A stretch of DNA of 64,000 nt from Prevotella sp. tf2-5 (GCF_900115435.1 NZ_FOWK01000006.1:1-64000), one strand, 5' to 3'; positions 24,514 to 33,542 are shown, counted from the stretch's first letter. Program-made: numbers and translations. The notes: generated by a model from the letters alone, not told the origin.

Positions 24514-25446
24514 TTAATCTGAAAGGGTCTCTTCACACTTGATAAGTTCGATATTCAGGGTTTCCACCAGCGACAGTTCACCGAGAACATCATCGTTAGA
24601 AGGACGCGGACAGAACCAAGGCTGGCTGCCGAAATAATCCACCAGGTCACGTGAAGAGAACATATACCCATGCTTTGCCAAGATAGAGTTACGCATGATA
24701 CGGAGCGTAGACTTCTTCATCTTACGGAACATCTTGTCGTTGAGCAGGATGACATTGGCATAGTCAAAGCGCGGCACTGTGTTCACCCATCTTAACGTCT
24801 TCTTCTGACCTTTACGACTGAACATGCCGTATTCGTCCTGTTTCACCTCATAGAGAGTCAGACCATCGAGTGTCTGCTCAACTTCCCACATACCCTCAAG
24901 GTCGGTAAGTCCGCTGATACTGAGCACCCCTGTGACAGTGCCGTTGAAAGTGATATTCTTATATTCAGCACGGGCAACTCCTTTCTCATAGATAATTTCA
25001 TGACCAATCTCCAGCGTGTCTCCATAGCTGTCGACATATTTGCCCATGATCTGCTGCATCCACTTGCCTATTGCGACCTTCTCACCTTCCCCGAAGAAAG
25101 AGCCGTCAAGGACATTATGCAGATTGCCTTTCTGGTCATATAGACAGAGCAGTTTCCATCCCTGCCTATCGATGTACTTGGCACGAGGGGTCTTGCTGAA
25201 AGGATTGAAACCGTCAGCATTCTGATCCTCTGAGAGAACATACTCATTTTTCTTACTATTGCTTGGAGTCAGACGGAAAGCCAGTTCCTCACCCTCTGCC
25301 ATAGCTGTGAAAGTGATGGTCTTGTCGTTATTCACTTTGGCTTCATAGACCAGATTACTGATATTCCACTTGGAACCACTCTTGATGCCCTGTGCGTTTG
25401 CTGTTAAACCCACAAGGGCAAACATCATCAAAAAAATCTTTTTCAT
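24514..25446 (-). CDS. Secreted YARHG-domain protein
   Basis: The 310-aa product has a Sec signal (MKKIFLMMFALVGLTANA). The central 200 residues hold beta-rich sequence that I do not recognise. The last 70 residues form a YARHG domain (TLRIMRNSILAKHGYMFSS, YFGSQPWFCP, LSLVETLNIELIK), an extracellular module of unknown function common in Bacteroidetes. It is monocistronic, divergent from the gpx operon. A cell-envelope role is all that can be said. Confidence 0.82.
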   Translation of the reverse strand: MKKIFLMMFALVGLTANAQGIKSGSKWNISNLVYEAKVNNDKTITFTAMAEGEELAFRLTPSNSKKNEYVLSEDQNADGFNPFSKTPRAKYIDRQGWKLLCLYDQKGNLHNVLDGSFFGEGEKVAIGKWMQQIMGKYVDSYGDTLEIGHEIIYEKGVARAEYKNITFNGTVTGVLSISGLTDLEGMWEVEQTLDGLTLYEVKQDEYGMFSRKGQKKTLRWVNTVPRFDYANVILLNDKMFRKMKKSTLRIMRNSILAKHGYMFSSRDLVDYFGSQPWFCPRPSNDDVLGELSLVETLNIELIKCEETLSD

Positions 25447-25567
25447 CTATTCGTACTCATTAACTTAATAACTACAAGTTTTACACTGATTTCAAAACTT
25501 TCTTTATTTAGTCTTTAGACTGCAAAGATAAATAAAAATAATGAGATAACTAATAATTGATGGAGAA

Positions 25568-25660
25568 TATCGTTTGCGATGTTTGTTAATCTATCTTAAA
25601 GCTTTGATTAAATCGCTTGCGATATAAAAGATTATCCCTACCTTTGTATCGCAAACGATA
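25568..25660. promoter_or_regulatory. Three ATCG-N4-CGAT operator-like sites at the gpx promoter
   Basis: TATCG-TTTG-CGATG (25568-25581), AATCG-CTTG-CGATA (25611-25624) and TATCG-CAAA-CGATA (25647-25660) share the palindrome ATCG-N4-CGAT. The second overlaps the -33 region and the third the expected transcription start of the -7 box at 25639-25646. This arrangement suits repression by the MarR/OhrR-type regulator encoded two genes downstream. Confidence 0.7.
25639..25646 (+). promoter_or_regulatory. -7 promoter element of the gpx-ohrR operon
   Basis: TACCTTTG matches TAnnTTTG. A CTTG -33-like box lies 19 bp upstream inside the second operator-like site. Confidence 0.7.
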
Positions 25661-25689
25661 GAAATAACAATAATAAATATAAATAAGGT

Positions 25690-26238
25690 ATGCAAAAGAT
25701 TTATGAATTCAAGGCTTTTTCAAGCAAAGGTAAGGAGATTGATTTCTCTCAGTTTCAAGGTAAGGTATTGCTGATTGTTAACACAGCCAGCAAGTGTGGA
25801 TTCACACCTCAGTTCGCAGGATTGGAGGAACTGAACCAAAAATATAAGGATAAGGGACTGGTCATCATCGGCTTCCCTTGCAATCAATTCAAGGAGCAGG
25901 ATCCTGAGGGCGATGCAAAAATCGAAGAGTTCTGCCAGCTGAACTACGGTGTGACTTTCCAGATTATGAGAAAAGGTGATGTCAACGGTGCTGATGCCCA
26001 ACCTATCTTTGAGTATCTGAAGACTCAGGCACCTACCGAGGAATACAAGGGACTAAAGGCAAAGGCTACCCGTGCCCTGCTGAAAACACTGAGCAAGAGT
26101 GTGGAGAAGGACAGCGACATCATGTGGAACTTCACTAAGTTCCTCATCTCTAAAGATGGTGAGACCATCAAGCGTTTTGCGCCTACTACTGAGCCTAAAG
26201 ACTTCGAGAAGGACATTGAGGAAATGCTCGGTAAATAA
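25690..26238 (+). CDS. Glutathione-peroxidase-family thiol peroxidase
   Basis: The 182-aa protein has the family active site: NTASKCGFTPQ with peroxidatic Cys36, GFPCNQF with Gln66, and WNFTKF with Trp146/Asn147. A cysteine replaces the animal selenocysteine. Bacterial members usually take electrons from thioredoxin to reduce hydrogen or organic peroxides. No signal peptide is visible, so it is cytoplasmic. It is co-transcribed with a MarR/OhrR-type regulator 25 bp downstream and is preceded by three operator-like sites, which implies induction by peroxide. Confidence 0.92.
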   Translation: MQKIYEFKAFSSKGKEIDFSQFQGKVLLIVNTASKCGFTPQFAGLEELNQKYKDKGLVIIGFPCNQFKEQDPEGDAKIEEFCQLNYGVTFQIMRKGDVNGADAQPIFEYLKTQAPTEEYKGLKAKATRALLKTLSKSVEKDSDIMWNFTKFLISKDGETIKRFAPTTEPKDFEKDIEEMLGK

Positions 26239-26263
26239 TGTTCAATGGTCAATGAAATGAATT

Positions 26264-26707
26264 ATGCACACTGAATTACAGCTTGACAATCAGATATGCT
26301 TTCGTCTCTACACGGCAGCAAGACTTATTACGCAGGCCTACACACCGATGCTGACAGAGTTGGGTATCACTTATCCGCAATATCTCGTCCTGATGGTGCT
26401 TTGGGAGAAAGACTGTCAACCTGTGAACGACATCGCCCACCGGCTGTTGTTAGAAACAAACACTGTTACTCCCTTACTCCAGCGCATGGAGAAGCTAGGC
26501 ATTGTAACACGTAAGAAAGGTGATCACGACAAGCGCCAGCAGATTATCAGCCTCACAAAGAAAGGTCGCGAGATGGAGGACAAAGCCTACAAGCTCATCC
26601 CTGCCGGCATGGGTGAAACACTGAAGACCTGTCCTCTCCAGATTGACGATTACACACAACTGGCCGGTGAACTAGACACAATTATCGAAACATTAAAGAA
26701 TAAATAA
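26264..26707 (+). CDS. MarR-family regulator, OhrR-like organic peroxide sensor
   Basis: The 147-aa winged-helix protein begins LDNQICFRLYTAARLI, matching the OhrR pattern in which a single N-terminal Cys (Cys12 here) is oxidised by organic hydroperoxides. LGITYPQYLVLMVLWE and the wing region TRKKGDHDKRQQIISLTKKG are typical of MarR/OhrR. OhrR proteins normally repress a peroxidase gene (ohr). Here the likely target is the gpx gene in front of it and the operon itself. Control through the ATCG-N4-CGAT sites upstream is inference. Confidence 0.88.
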   Translation: MHTELQLDNQICFRLYTAARLITQAYTPMLTELGITYPQYLVLMVLWEKDCQPVNDIAHRLLLETNTVTPLLQRMEKLGIVTRKKGDHDKRQQIISLTKKGREMEDKAYKLIPAGMGETLKTCPLQIDDYTQLAGELDTIIETLKNK

Positions 26708-26734
26708 CCCAAAAAACGGGTCTGAAAACAATAT

Positions 26735-27358
26735 ATGCAGAAAGAAAAGACGATATTGTTCCTTCACGGATTCTATGCCAGCGGTCAATGTGTTCCGGCT
26801 ATGGCATTGAGGGAGGCTTTCGAGGGAAAGGCTCATGTGCTTACTCCTGATCTACCACTCCACCCTCATGATGCCATCAGACTCATCCATGAGATCTGTG
26901 ATAAGGAGAAGCCAGATGTCCTCGTCGGCAACAGCTGCGGATCGTTCTATGCGCAGATGATCTCTCCTGTCATCGGCATCCCTGCACTACTCGGCAATCC
27001 GCACTTCAAGATGTCTGAATTCCTCCGTGAACGTATCGGTAAACATCAATATAAGTCGCCAAGAGCAGACGGTAAGCAGGACTTCACCATTGACGAACAA
27101 TTAATCAATGAGTTCAAACAACTGGAGGAACATCAGTTCGACTACTGTAATATATATAATAAGGATAAGGTTTGGGGACTGTTCGGCGACGAAGACACGT
27201 TGGCACACTTCGAACCGCTTTTCCTGGAGCACTATCTGAACAGCTATCATTTCCCTGGAGCCCATACACCAACGGCAGAACAATTCAAAACATGGTACTG
27301 TCCACTCATTGAGAAGCTGTTGCTTGATGACCCTATCATAGAAGACAGGGTACGATAA
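26735..27358 (+). CDS. YqiA-like alpha/beta-hydrolase (esterase)
   Basis: The 207-aa protein has LFLHGFYAS (oxyanion hole region), the nucleophile elbow GNSCGSFYA (Ser67), and a probable catalytic His in GAHTP near the C-terminus. These fit the YqiA/UPF0227 family of small cytoplasmic esterases. The natural substrate is unknown. It follows ohrR by 27 bp and may be the third gene of that operon, which ends at the strong hairpin at 27376. Confidence 0.82.
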   Translation: MQKEKTILFLHGFYASGQCVPAMALREAFEGKAHVLTPDLPLHPHDAIRLIHEICDKEKPDVLVGNSCGSFYAQMISPVIGIPALLGNPHFKMSEFLRERIGKHQYKSPRADGKQDFTIDEQLINEFKQLEEHQFDYCNIYNKDKVWGLFGDEDTLAHFEPLFLEHYLNSYHFPGAHTPTAEQFKTWYCPLIEKLLLDDPIIEDRVR

Positions 27359-27375
27359 ACTCAGTGGAAAACATG

Positions 27376-27412
27376 AAAAGACCGTTGACTTATAATGAGT
27401 CAACGGTCTTTT
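27376..27412. terminator. Bidirectional terminator
   Basis: A perfect 15-bp stem, AAAAGACCGTTGACT (27376-27390) with AGTCAACGGTCTTTT (27398-27412), has A and T tracts on both sides. It can stop the gpx operon and the minus-strand tRNA-Pro transcript. Confidence 0.9.
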
Positions 27413-27422
27413 AAATAATAGG

Positions 27423-27498
27423 TGGTCGAGGTGACAGGACTCGAACCTGCGACAGCCTGGTCCCAAACCAGGAACGCTACCAACTGCGCTACACCTCG
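27423..27498 (-). tRNA. tRNA-Pro (anticodon TGG)
   Basis: The acceptor arms CGAGGTG and CACCTCG, discriminator A and an encoded CCA are visible. The anticodon stem is CCTGG/CCAGG with TGG in the loop, and the T arm reads GCAGGTTCGAGTCCTGT. It sits between a terminator and the serine palmitoyltransferase gene. Confidence 0.95.
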
Positions 27499-27553
27499 TT
27501 TTTGCGGCTGCAAAGGTACGCATTTTTTGTGACCCTTGCAAATTTTTCCGCAA

Positions 27554-28741
27554 TTATTTTATAATACCCTGTTCTACAAAGATCTTTTTCAGAGCAACAA
27601 CCGAACGGTCAACTTGCTCTTCTGTATGAGTTGCCATCAAGGCATAACGCACCAAAGTATCCTGTGGAGCACATGCTGGTGGAATAACAGGGTTAATGAA
27701 CACACCGGCTTTGAATGCCAATGCCGTCACCAGGAACGTCTTATCAACATCACGCACATAAAGCGGAATGATAGGACTCTCTGTATCTCCAATCTCAAAA
27801 CCCTCTTCACGGAAACGCTTCAACGCATAGTTAGTAACTTTCCACAAAGCCTCGATACGCTCTGGCTCTTTCTGAATGATATGCAATGCCTCCATAGCGG
27901 CAGCAGTAGCCGCAGGTGTATTGGATGCAGAGAAGATATAGGTGCGACATGTATGACGCAGGAAATTGATGGTATCCCAATCAGATGCGATAAAACCACC
28001 AATAGAGGCAAGTGACTTAGAGAACGTACCCATAATCAGGTCAACCTCCTTCGTCAGCCCGAAATGGTCACATACACCACGTCCCTGCTTACCGAACACA
28101 CCAATACCATGAGCCTCATCGACCATGATAGAGCAGTTATACTTATGCTTCAGTTCAACAATCTCAGGAAGTTTGGCAAGATCACCCTCCATAGAGAACA
28201 CACCATCGACGACAATCAGTTTGATGGCATCATAAGGAAGTTTCTGAAGCACACGCTCCAAGTCTTCCATATCGTTATGCTTGTAATGAAGCTGCTTGGC
28301 AAAAGAAAGACGACGACCATCCACAATACTGGCGTGATCACGATCGTCACAGATAATATAATCATCTTTGCCTACTACCATAGCAAGGACACCCTGATTA
28401 ACAGAGAATCCAGTGGAGAAGCAAAGACAGTCGTCCTTGCCGATAAATTCAGATATCTCCTTTTCCAACTGCACATGCAGGTCGAGTGTTCCATTCAGGA
28501 AACGGCTGCCTGCACAACCAGAGCCATACTTATCTAAAGCAGCCTTCGCAGCATCAATAATACGCTGATCTCCTGTCAGTCCCGTATAGGCATTTGAACC
28601 AAACATGAGCACTTTGTGACCGCCCATTTCCACTTCCGTTCCCTGTTTTCCCTCAATAGCACGGAAATAAGGGTATACGTCAGCCTCCATAAACTTCTGC
28701 GGCTCACGATAATGCTTGTATTTCTCTTGTAACTGTCCCAT
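27554..28741 (-). CDS. spt: Serine palmitoyltransferase
   Basis: The 395-aa PLP enzyme belongs to the alpha-oxoamine synthase family: DDRDHASIVDGRR (His136), VDEAHGIGVFG, and GTFSKSLASIGGF with the PLP-binding Lys242. Its N-terminus (EVEMGGHKVLMFGSNAYTGLTGDQR) is very like the Bacteroides sphingolipid enzyme, so it should condense serine with palmitoyl-CoA to 3-ketosphinganine. 2-amino-3-ketobutyrate CoA ligase (Kbl) is the alternative in the same family but less likely. It is divergent from a lipid-kinase gene, which supports a sphingolipid context. A TAACTTTG -7 box is at 28783-28790. Confidence 0.88.
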   Translation of the reverse strand: MGQLQEKYKHYREPQKFMEADVYPYFRAIEGKQGTEVEMGGHKVLMFGSNAYTGLTGDQRIIDAAKAALDKYGSGCAGSRFLNGTLDLHVQLEKEISEFIGKDDCLCFSTGFSVNQGVLAMVVGKDDYIICDDRDHASIVDGRRLSFAKQLHYKHNDMEDLERVLQKLPYDAIKLIVVDGVFSMEGDLAKLPEIVELKHKYNCSIMVDEAHGIGVFGKQGRGVCDHFGLTKEVDLIMGTFSKSLASIGGFIASDWDTINFLRHTCRTYIFSASNTPAATAAAMEALHIIQKEPERIEALWKVTNYALKRFREEGFEIGDTESPIIPLYVRDVDKTFLVTALAFKAGVFINPVIPPACAPQDTLVRYALMATHTEEQVDRSVVALKKIFVEQGIIK

Positions 28742-28782
28742 TCCGATAAGAATCGATTCGTTAATTTTTCGTTTTCAGTCTG

Positions 28783-28790
28783 CAAAGTTA
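28783..28790 (-). promoter_or_regulatory. -7 promoter element of spt
   Basis: The minus strand reads TAACTTTG, giving a leader of about 40 nt. Confidence 0.55.
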
Positions 28791-28884
28791 CACAATTTTT
28801 ATCAAATCGTGCACGTTTTGCAAGATAATTCGTAAAATATTTGAAAATTATTCCAAATACATCGGATAATTCTCCTGTTTTTTT

Positions 28885-28892
28885 TAATTTTG
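28885..28892 (+). promoter_or_regulatory. -7 promoter element of the lipid kinase gene
   Basis: TAATTTTG ends 11 bp before the ATG at 28903, so the transcript would have almost no leader. Confidence 0.55.
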
Positions 28893-28902
28893 CATTTGGA
28901 AT

Positions 28903-29940
28903 ATGAGTCAGAAAAAGCAAATTACGTTTATTATAAACCCCATATCTGGTGGGCATGAGAAAGAAGATATCCTTGAAATGATCAAGGATCACCTTGACAC
29001 AACCCATTTTGAGGCAAACATCCGCATGACAGAATATGCAGGACACGCTGCAGACATCGCACGTCAGTGTGCCAAAGACGGTATTGACATCGTCGTGGCT
29101 GTCGGTGGAGACGGTACCATCAATGAGGTCGCACGCTCAGTGACACATTCCCAAACAGCATTGGGTATTATTCCCTGTGGCTCCGGTAACGGACTAGCCC
29201 GTCATCTGTGCATTCCCATGAATGCACGAAAGGCACTCAACATCATCAACCTATGCCAGATAGAGACATTCGACTACGGAGTCATCAACGATATCCCGTT
29301 TTTCTGCACCTGCGGCATGGGGTTCGATGCTTTCATCTCTCTGAAATTTGCCGAGGCAGGCAAGCGCGGTCCTATTACCTACGTGGAGAATGTGCTGAAA
29401 GAAGGTCTCAACTACAAACCTGAGACCTATGAGGTAGAAGATGAGACGGGAGCCCGCCGTTACAAAGCTTTTCTGATTGCATGTGCCAATGCCTCTCAAT
29501 ACGGGAATAATGCCTATATCGCACCACAGGCTTCCATGAGGGACGGCGTGATGGACGTGATTATCATGGAGCCTTTCACTGCCATGGAAGCTCCACAGAT
29601 TAGTATTGACCTCTTTAACAAAACGCTAACCAACAATTCTAAAATCAAGACCTTCCAAGCACGGAAAATACATATCCACCGCCAGGAGTCCGGTGCCATC
29701 CATTATGACGGTGACCCTATTATGACTGGCAAGGATATAGAGGTACATATCGAGCCATTGGGCATCCGTATCATCACCAACCCGGAGGCTATTGAGGACA
29801 ACAGTCAGCCAAATCCTCTGTTGAACGCATTCAGCGAGCTCTTTAATAATATAAATAATGTACGTGAAGACATCGAGAAAGGTGGACGGAAAATACAAGC
29901 CATCAACAAGCTGATGCTACGTAAACTTTCCAAGCTTTAA
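28903..29940 (+). CDS. Diacylglycerol/sphingosine-kinase-family lipid kinase
   Basis: The 345-aa protein has the DAGK catalytic domain: FIINPISGG, the nucleotide motif VGGDGTINEV (67-76) and IIPCGSGNGLARHL (89-102). It phosphorylates a lipid hydroxyl, either diacylglycerol or a sphingoid base, at the inner membrane face. Its place head-to-head with serine palmitoyltransferase makes a sphingolipid-related substrate attractive, but the family also covers ordinary diacylglycerol kinases. The -7 box lies only 11 bp before the ATG. Confidence 0.87.
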   Translation: MSQKKQITFIINPISGGHEKEDILEMIKDHLDTTHFEANIRMTEYAGHAADIARQCAKDGIDIVVAVGGDGTINEVARSVTHSQTALGIIPCGSGNGLARHLCIPMNARKALNIINLCQIETFDYGVINDIPFFCTCGMGFDAFISLKFAEAGKRGPITYVENVLKEGLNYKPETYEVEDETGARRYKAFLIACANASQYGNNAYIAPQASMRDGVMDVIIMEPFTAMEAPQISIDLFNKTLTNNSKIKTFQARKIHIHRQESGAIHYDGDPIMTGKDIEVHIEPLGIRIITNPEAIEDNSQPNPLLNAFSELFNNINNVREDIEKGGRKIQAINKLMLRKLSKL

Positions 29941-29945
29941 TCACG

Positions 29946-30113
29946 ATGCAACTCCTCGTCGTTATCATCATCCTCTCTATCGCCGCGGGTTATGTGGCAT
30001 GGCGACTTTATTGCAGTCTCACAACCCCATCAAATCCCTGTGACAATTGTCCCGGATGTGACTTCAAGAAAAAAAGTGAAGGAAAATTTTGTCAATCCGA
30101 AGAAAAGTATTAA
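29946..30113 (+). CDS. Small Cys-rich membrane protein (FeoB-associated type)
   Basis: This 55-aa ORF starts 5 bp after the lipid kinase stop. It has one N-terminal membrane helix (MQLLVVIIILSIAAGYVAW) and a CDNCPGCDF cluster with a further Cys, followed by lysines. That is the layout of the FeoB-associated Cys-rich membrane protein family, usually found with iron transporters. No feoB lies nearby, so the function is open. Its stop codon TAA is part of the TAACTTTG promoter box of the downstream tRNA. Confidence 0.7.
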   Translation: MQLLVVIIILSIAAGYVAWRLYCSLTTPSNPCDNCPGCDFKKKSEGKFCQSEEKY

Positions 30114-30118
30114 CTTTG
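30111..30118 (+). promoter_or_regulatory. -7 promoter element of tRNA-Cys
   Basis: TAACTTTG overlaps the stop codon of the small membrane protein and lies 19 bp before the tRNA 5' end. Confidence 0.6.
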
Positions 30119-30136
30119 CATCCGCTAAGACGATAA

Positions 30137-30208
30137 GGTGCCTTGGATGAGTGGCTTAGTCAACGGTCTGCAAAACCGTCTACGGCGGTTCGAATCCGCC
30201 AGGCACCT
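30137..30208 (+). tRNA. tRNA-Cys (anticodon GCA)
   Basis: GGTGCCT pairs with AGGCACC, and the discriminator is U, as expected for tRNA-Cys. The anticodon arm CGGTCTGCAAAACCG has GCA in the loop. CCA is not encoded. Confidence 0.95.
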
Positions 30209-30213
30209 CTTAG

Positions 30214-30256
30214 AAAGAGAATGGGAGACTCAGTAACAGAGTCTTCCTTTCTCTTT
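30214..30256 (+). terminator. Terminator after tRNA-Cys
   Basis: AAAGAGA/TCTCTTT outer pairing and GGGAGACTC/GAGTCTTCC inner pairing form a long hairpin followed by T residues. Confidence 0.75.
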
Positions 30257-30267
30257 TTATCAAGTAC

Positions 30268-30885
30268 TTACAACTTAATACATGACAATACTTTCAGTCC
30301 CTTCTCGGTACAGAAACCACGAAAAGGAACCAACATAAGGTTGTTTAACAGTTCCTCTGAAGGATAGCGCATAAAGAGCTTGTTCTTAGCCACCGACTCC
30401 CCTATCACATCAAACATATAGGAGATCAGCTCATAATTAACTTCCTTGCGGAAATACCCCTCTTTTACACCACGTGATAAAAAAAGCATGAAACTCTCAT
30501 GAAGACTCGCATGGTTCTCCTCTAAGAGTCTCATCACTTGCGGATACTGTTGGATGTCAAGATAGAAGAGGAAATTGACTCTGTTCGTCTCTGCCACTTT
30601 CCTTCGATATGCCTCTGCCACAACCTCTATCACATTATGGTTATTGGCAAACTCCGTCATGTACTGCAGTTTCTCCTCATGTCCTTTCTGCACACAGGCT
30701 AAGAGCAATGACTCTTTATCACCATATATCTCATATAAAGTGCGTTTGGAAATAGATAACCCAGAGGCAATGTCATCCATTTTCACTGCACGGATGCCAT
30801 ATCGGGCAAATGCGCTCATAGCTGTCTCTAGGATTTTCTCCTTCAGTGACATCCTATAAGCATTCAAATCTTTTATTTCCTGCAT
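30268..30885 (-). CDS. TetR-family transcriptional regulator
   Basis: The 205-aa protein has an N-terminal TetR helix-turn-helix (ETAMSAFARYGIRAVKMDDIASGLSI, SKRTLYEIYGDKESLL) and a variable helical ligand domain. The target is unknown. It is divergent from the malic enzyme gene across a 115-bp region with a promoter for each strand, so it may control maeB or itself. No drug efflux genes lie next to it. Confidence 0.85.
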   Translation of the reverse strand: MQEIKDLNAYRMSLKEKILETAMSAFARYGIRAVKMDDIASGLSISKRTLYEIYGDKESLLLACVQKGHEEKLQYMTEFANNHNVIEVVAEAYRRKVAETNRVNFLFYLDIQQYPQVMRLLEENHASLHESFMLFLSRGVKEGYFRKEVNYELISYMFDVIGESVAKNKLFMRYPSEELLNNLMLVPFRGFCTEKGLKVLSCIKL

Positions 30886-30903
30886 AAGTAATCATTTTGA
30901 ATG

Positions 30904-30962
30904 CAAAGTTACTAAAAAGATTAAAAATATATCTGATTTTCACTGAGTTTTTTGTAATTTTG
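30904..30962. promoter_or_regulatory. Divergent promoters of the TetR gene and maeB
   Basis: The minus strand has TAACTTTG (30911-30904) for the TetR gene. The plus strand has TAATTTTG (30955-30962) for maeB with a TCTG -33-like box 19 bp upstream. Confidence 0.6.
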
Positions 30963-31000
30963 CGAAGAAAATGGAAAAGTAAACAATTAAATATTTTCGT

Positions 31001-33301
31001 ATGGTTAAAATCTCAAAAGAGGCCGCCCTTGAGTATCATGAGTCAGGGCGTCCTGGTAAAATTGAAGTAAAGCCCACCAAGGCTTATCGGACACAAACAG
31101 ATCTTTCATTAGCTTATTCACCTGGCGTCGCCTATCCATGTCTGGAAATTCAGCAGAATCCAGATGATGCTTATAAGTATACAGACAAAGGTAATCTTGT
31201 TGCTGTTATCTCCAATGGTACCGCCGTCCTCGGACTTGGTGATATCGGTGCCATGAGTGGTAAACCAGTGATGGAAGGAAAAGGTCTGCTCTTCAAAATA
31301 TATGGTGGCATCGACGTCTTTGATATTGAAGTTAACGAAAAAGACCCAGAGAAGTTCTGTGAGGCAGTGGAACGTATTGCCCCCACTTTCGGAGGTATTA
31401 ATCTGGAGGACATCAAGGCACCAGAGTGCTTCTATATCGAGGATCGTCTGAAAAAGACCCTCGACATCCCTGTGATGCATGATGACCAGCATGGTACGGC
31501 AATCATCTCCGCTGCTGGACTGAAGAACGCCCTTGAGGTAATCGGTAAAGATATTAAGAAGGTGAAGATCGTAGTCAACGGTGCCGGTGCCGCTGCCATC
31601 TCATGTACCAAGCTCTATATGGCGATTGGTGCCCAGAAGGAGAATATCGTGATGCTTGACTCGAAAGGGGTTATCAGCGTGGCACGTCAGGACTTGAACG
31701 AGCAGAAGAAGTTCTTTGCTACCCAGCGAACGGACATCCATACCTTGGAAGAGGCTGTTAACGGCGCTGATGTCTTTGTCGGACTCTCTAAAGGTAATGT
31801 GCTCTCCAAGGACATGGTGAAGACGATGGCTAAAGATCCCGTCATCTTCGCCCTTGCCAACCCTGTTCCTGAGATTTCCTATGAGGATGCGATGGAGGCA
31901 CGTCCCGACACATTGATGTCTACAGGTCGTACGGACTATCCCAATCAGATTAATAACGTCATTGGGTTCCCCTATATCTTCCGTGGTGCCTTGGATGTCC
32001 ATGCCACCGCTATCAACGAGGAAATGAAACTGGCTGCCGTTCATGCCATTGCCGACCTTGCCAAGCAACCTGTTCCCGATGTGGTGAATGATGTATATAA
32101 AGTAAACAACCTCAGTTTTGGACGTGAGTATTTTATTCCGAAACCCGTCGATCCACGTTTGATCACGGAGGTCAGTGCCGCTGTGGCAAAGGCTGCCATC
32201 GAGAGTGGCGTAGCTCGTAAGAAAATCGAAAACTGGGAAGAATACAAGAACTCGCTGAGTGTTTTATTGGGACAAGAGACGAAACTCACACAGAAGCTCT
32301 ATGCCACTGCCGCTGCCCATCCCCAGCGTGTGGTCTTCGCAGAAGCTGTACACCCTACTATGTTAAAGGCTGCCGTACAAGCCAAAGCTGAAGGTATCTG
32401 TCATCCCATCCTGTTAGGTAATGACGAGGTGATTGGAAAGTTGGCTAAGAAACTCGACCTGAACATCGAAGGTATTGAGATTGTCAATCTCCGCAACCCG
32501 TCAGAACAGGAGCGTCGTGAGCGTTATGCCCGCATACTGACCGAGAAGCGTCAGCGTGACGGCTATACCTTCCAGGAAGCTAATGACAAGATGTTCGAGC
32601 GTAACTATTTCGGTATGATGATGGTAGAGACGGGTGAGGCAGACGCTTTCATCACGGGTCTATATACCAAATACTCCAACACGGTAAAAGTGGTCAAAGA
32701 AGTGATTGGCATCCGTCCAGAGTACAAGCATTTCGGTGCCTTGCATATCATCAATTCCCAGAAAGGTACACTCTATATCGCAGACACCCTCGTCAACGAG
32801 AATCCAGACACTGACACTTTGGTAGACATCGCCAAGTTGGCTGCCACCAGTGTACGTTTCTTCAACGAGAAGCCTGTGGTGTCTATGATCTCCCACTCTA
32901 ACTTTGGAAGCTCAACCAGTGATGGTGCCATGAAGGTACGCCGTGCCACCGAGATTATGCAAGCACAGTATCCTGACCTTGCCATCGATGGTGAGATGCA
33001 GTTGTGGTTTGCCCTCGACCGTGAGTTACGTGACAGTCAGTATTCATTCACCCGTTTGAATGGTAAAGATGTGAACACACTGGTATTCCCCAACCTAACC
33101 TCTGCACGTTCCTCTTATAAGATGCTACAGATGCTCAATGCGGACGTTGAGATTATTGGTCCGATCCAGATGGGACTGAACAAAGCCATCCACTTCATTG
33201 ATTTTGGCTCTTCTGTCCGTGATGTCGTCAACATTGTGGCAGTTGCCACAATTGACGCTTATGTCGACAAGGTGAAAAGCAGAATTGCTGCTAATCAGTA
33301 A
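31001..33301 (+). CDS. maeB: NADP-dependent malic enzyme with phosphotransacetylase-like domain
   Basis: The 766-aa protein is the two-domain MaeB type. Residues 1 to about 430 are malic enzyme ([59 protein letters not shown]). Residues about 435-766 are phosphotransacetylase-like ([38 protein letters not shown]), which in MaeB is regulatory, binding acetyl-CoA or acetyl phosphate. It decarboxylates malate to pyruvate with NADPH formation. Length and domain order are standard. A perfect hairpin terminator follows. Confidence 0.95.
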   Translation: MVKISKEAALEYHESGRPGKIEVKPTKAYRTQTDLSLAYSPGVAYPCLEIQQNPDDAYKYTDKGNLVAVISNGTAVLGLGDIGAMSGKPVMEGKGLLFKIYGGIDVFDIEVNEKDPEKFCEAVERIAPTFGGINLEDIKAPECFYIEDRLKKTLDIPVMHDDQHGTAIISAAGLKNALEVIGKDIKKVKIVVNGAGAAAISCTKLYMAIGAQKENIVMLDSKGVISVARQDLNEQKKFFATQRTDIHTLEEAVNGADVFVGLSKGNVLSKDMVKTMAKDPVIFALANPVPEISYEDAMEARPDTLMSTGRTDYPNQINNVIGFPYIFRGALDVHATAINEEMKLAAVHAIADLAKQPVPDVVNDVYKVNNLSFGREYFIPKPVDPRLITEVSAAVAKAAIESGVARKKIENWEEYKNSLSVLLGQETKLTQKLYATAAAHPQRVVFAEAVHPTMLKAAVQAKAEGICHPILLGNDEVIGKLAKKLDLNIEGIEIVNLRNPSEQERRERYARILTEKRQRDGYTFQEANDKMFERNYFGMMMVETGEADAFITGLYTKYSNTVKVVKEVIGIRPEYKHFGALHIINSQKGTLYIADTLVNENPDTDTLVDIAKLAATSVRFFNEKPVVSMISHSNFGSSTSDGAMKVRRATEIMQAQYPDLAIDGEMQLWFALDRELRDSQYSFTRLNGKDVNTLVFPNLTSARSSYKMLQMLNADVEIIGPIQMGLNKAIHFIDFGSSVRDVVNIVAVATIDAYVDKVKSRIAANQ

Positions 33302-33308
33302 GACAAAC

Positions 33309-33347
33309 AAGAAAAGAGAAACTTCATATAGAGGTTTCTCTTTTCTT
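33309..33347. terminator. Bidirectional terminator after maeB
   Basis: AAGAAAAGAGAAAC (33309-33322) pairs perfectly with GTTTCTCTTTTCTT (33334-33347) around an 11-nt loop. It serves maeB and the converging 27-aa ORF. Confidence 0.88.
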
Positions 33348-33351
33348 TTTC

Positions 33352-33435
33352 TTAGTCTTGATTCTTTTTGTGCATGTAGATAACTATTCCGAGGATAATC
33401 AGCACAATCACTGCGATTAAATGTATCAAATCCAT
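33352..33435 (-). CDS. 27-aa single-helix membrane peptide
   Basis: The ORF encodes a hydrophobic helix (MDLIHLIAVIVLIILGIVIY) followed by the basic tail MHKKNQD. I do not recognise it. It is supported by context: a complete consensus promoter 26 bp upstream on the same strand and a terminator hairpin directly behind the stop. Small one-helix proteins of this type often modulate membrane complexes, but no partner is evident. Confidence 0.6.
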   Translation of the reverse strand: MDLIHLIAVIVLIILGIVIYMHKKNQD

Positions 33436-33460
33436 AATAATAACGTTTTAATATACTTTG

Positions 33461-33492
33461 CAAATATACGAATGTATTTTGGTATCTGCAAA
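33461..33492 (-). promoter_or_regulatory. Consensus promoter of the 27-aa membrane peptide
   Basis: On the minus strand TTTG (33492-33489), a spacer of exactly 20 nt and TATATTTG (33468-33461) match both boxes perfectly. Confidence 0.8.
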
Positions 33493-33508
33493 TAATTACC
33501 ATTTATTT

Positions 33509-33538
33509 TTTGTTTTTCCCAATTAGTTTGTACTTTTG
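33509..33538 (+). promoter_or_regulatory. Promoter of cbiB, near-leaderless
   Basis: TTTG (33509-33512), 18 nt and TACTTTTG (33531-33538). The ATG at 33543 falls at or within a few bases of the expected transcription start. Confidence 0.65.
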
Positions 33539-33542
33539 CAAT

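Noticed and set aside
27101..27553. Minus-strand frame across the tRNA-Pro and terminator
   Set aside because: It reads through a tRNA and a strong hairpin and opposes the YqiA-like gene.
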